Made by a program: the position numbers and the translations under genes | In this document: positions 63,973 through 64,000 of the stretch, piece after piece | Numbering within the stretch: position 1 is the first letter of the stretch | Layout of the letters: every line of letters starts with the position of its first letter | Notes under the pieces: model-generated | What the model saw: only the letters and a program-made list of their open reading frames with translations | What the model was told of the DNA's origin: nothing | Databases searched by the model: none | From: Apoda limacodes | Taxonomy: Eukaryota > Arthropoda > Insecta > Lepidoptera > Limacodidae | Length of the DNA stretch: 64,000 nucleotides | Reading direction: 5' to 3' | Assembly (NCBI GenBank): GCA_946406115.1 | Contig: OX291544.1 | Coordinates: forward strand, 682,001 to 746,000

Positions 63973-64000
63973 TCTGACCAGTGGTGGAGTGTGAAACATA

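Overview
The window looks like transposon-dense, gene-poor nuclear DNA of a moth or butterfly (Lepidoptera). The evidence is the mix of element families: mag-like Ty3/gypsy with very short LTRs, several BEL/Pao elements, jockey/CR1-type LINEs, and TC...CTAG non-autonomous Helitrons of the type common in Lepidoptera. An insect odorant-receptor-like exon with a canonical splice donor (56616-56995) is also present. No species is claimed. No rRNA, convincing functional tRNA, CRISPR array or bacterial-type operon is seen. Almost every coding stretch is a broken copy of a mobile element.

Layout. 1-900: end of a BEL/Pao pol gene followed by an env-like gene. The tail of an env-like gene, with its membrane segment, reappears at 10130-10680. 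Between them lie AT-rich DNA with a diverged direct duplication and a LINE (family A, about 4010-9698) split by a second LINE (family B, 5761-8111). 10793-11233: BEL/Pao integrase fragment on the minus strand. 11240-15960: dispersed repeats, an isolated LTR-end/primer-binding-site candidate and a 28-bp minisatellite. 15966-19623: a mag-like gypsy element with two 72-bp LTRs, inserted in the tail of another repeat. An uninterrupted copy of that repeat lies at 37510-37942 on the minus strand. 20094-22110: Helitron-like DNA, a LINE tail and a 19-bp minisatellite. 22305-24302: second LINE A copy. 24303-26360: a 20-bp minisatellite split by LINE C (minus).

26767-29490: Helitron-like pieces and LINE debris. 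29488-35830: LINE E (minus), split by gypsy element F (plus, 30270-34073). 36181-37432: minus-strand LTR/primer-binding-site candidates. 38000-42612: LINE scraps, a 15-bp minisatellite, a Helitron and a 52-bp satellite. 43185-44395: start of BEL/Pao element H. 45026-48600: LINE I. 48615-50440: a 93-bp satellite with an internal higher-order duplication. 51070-54915: LINE C and BEL/Pao element K. 55936-56310: LINE A 3' ends. 56616-56995: odorant-receptor exon. 58039-58740: a Helitron abutting a DDE-transposase-like remnant. 59075-63972: BEL/Pao element L (minus), which runs off the right end.

The genes do not form a pathway. The information lies in the insertion history. Several insertions can be placed to within a few bases because an uninterrupted paralogous copy lies in the same window. 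Element letters (A-L) are labels for this report only. Family assignments rest on recognisable domains and motifs, not on database searches.
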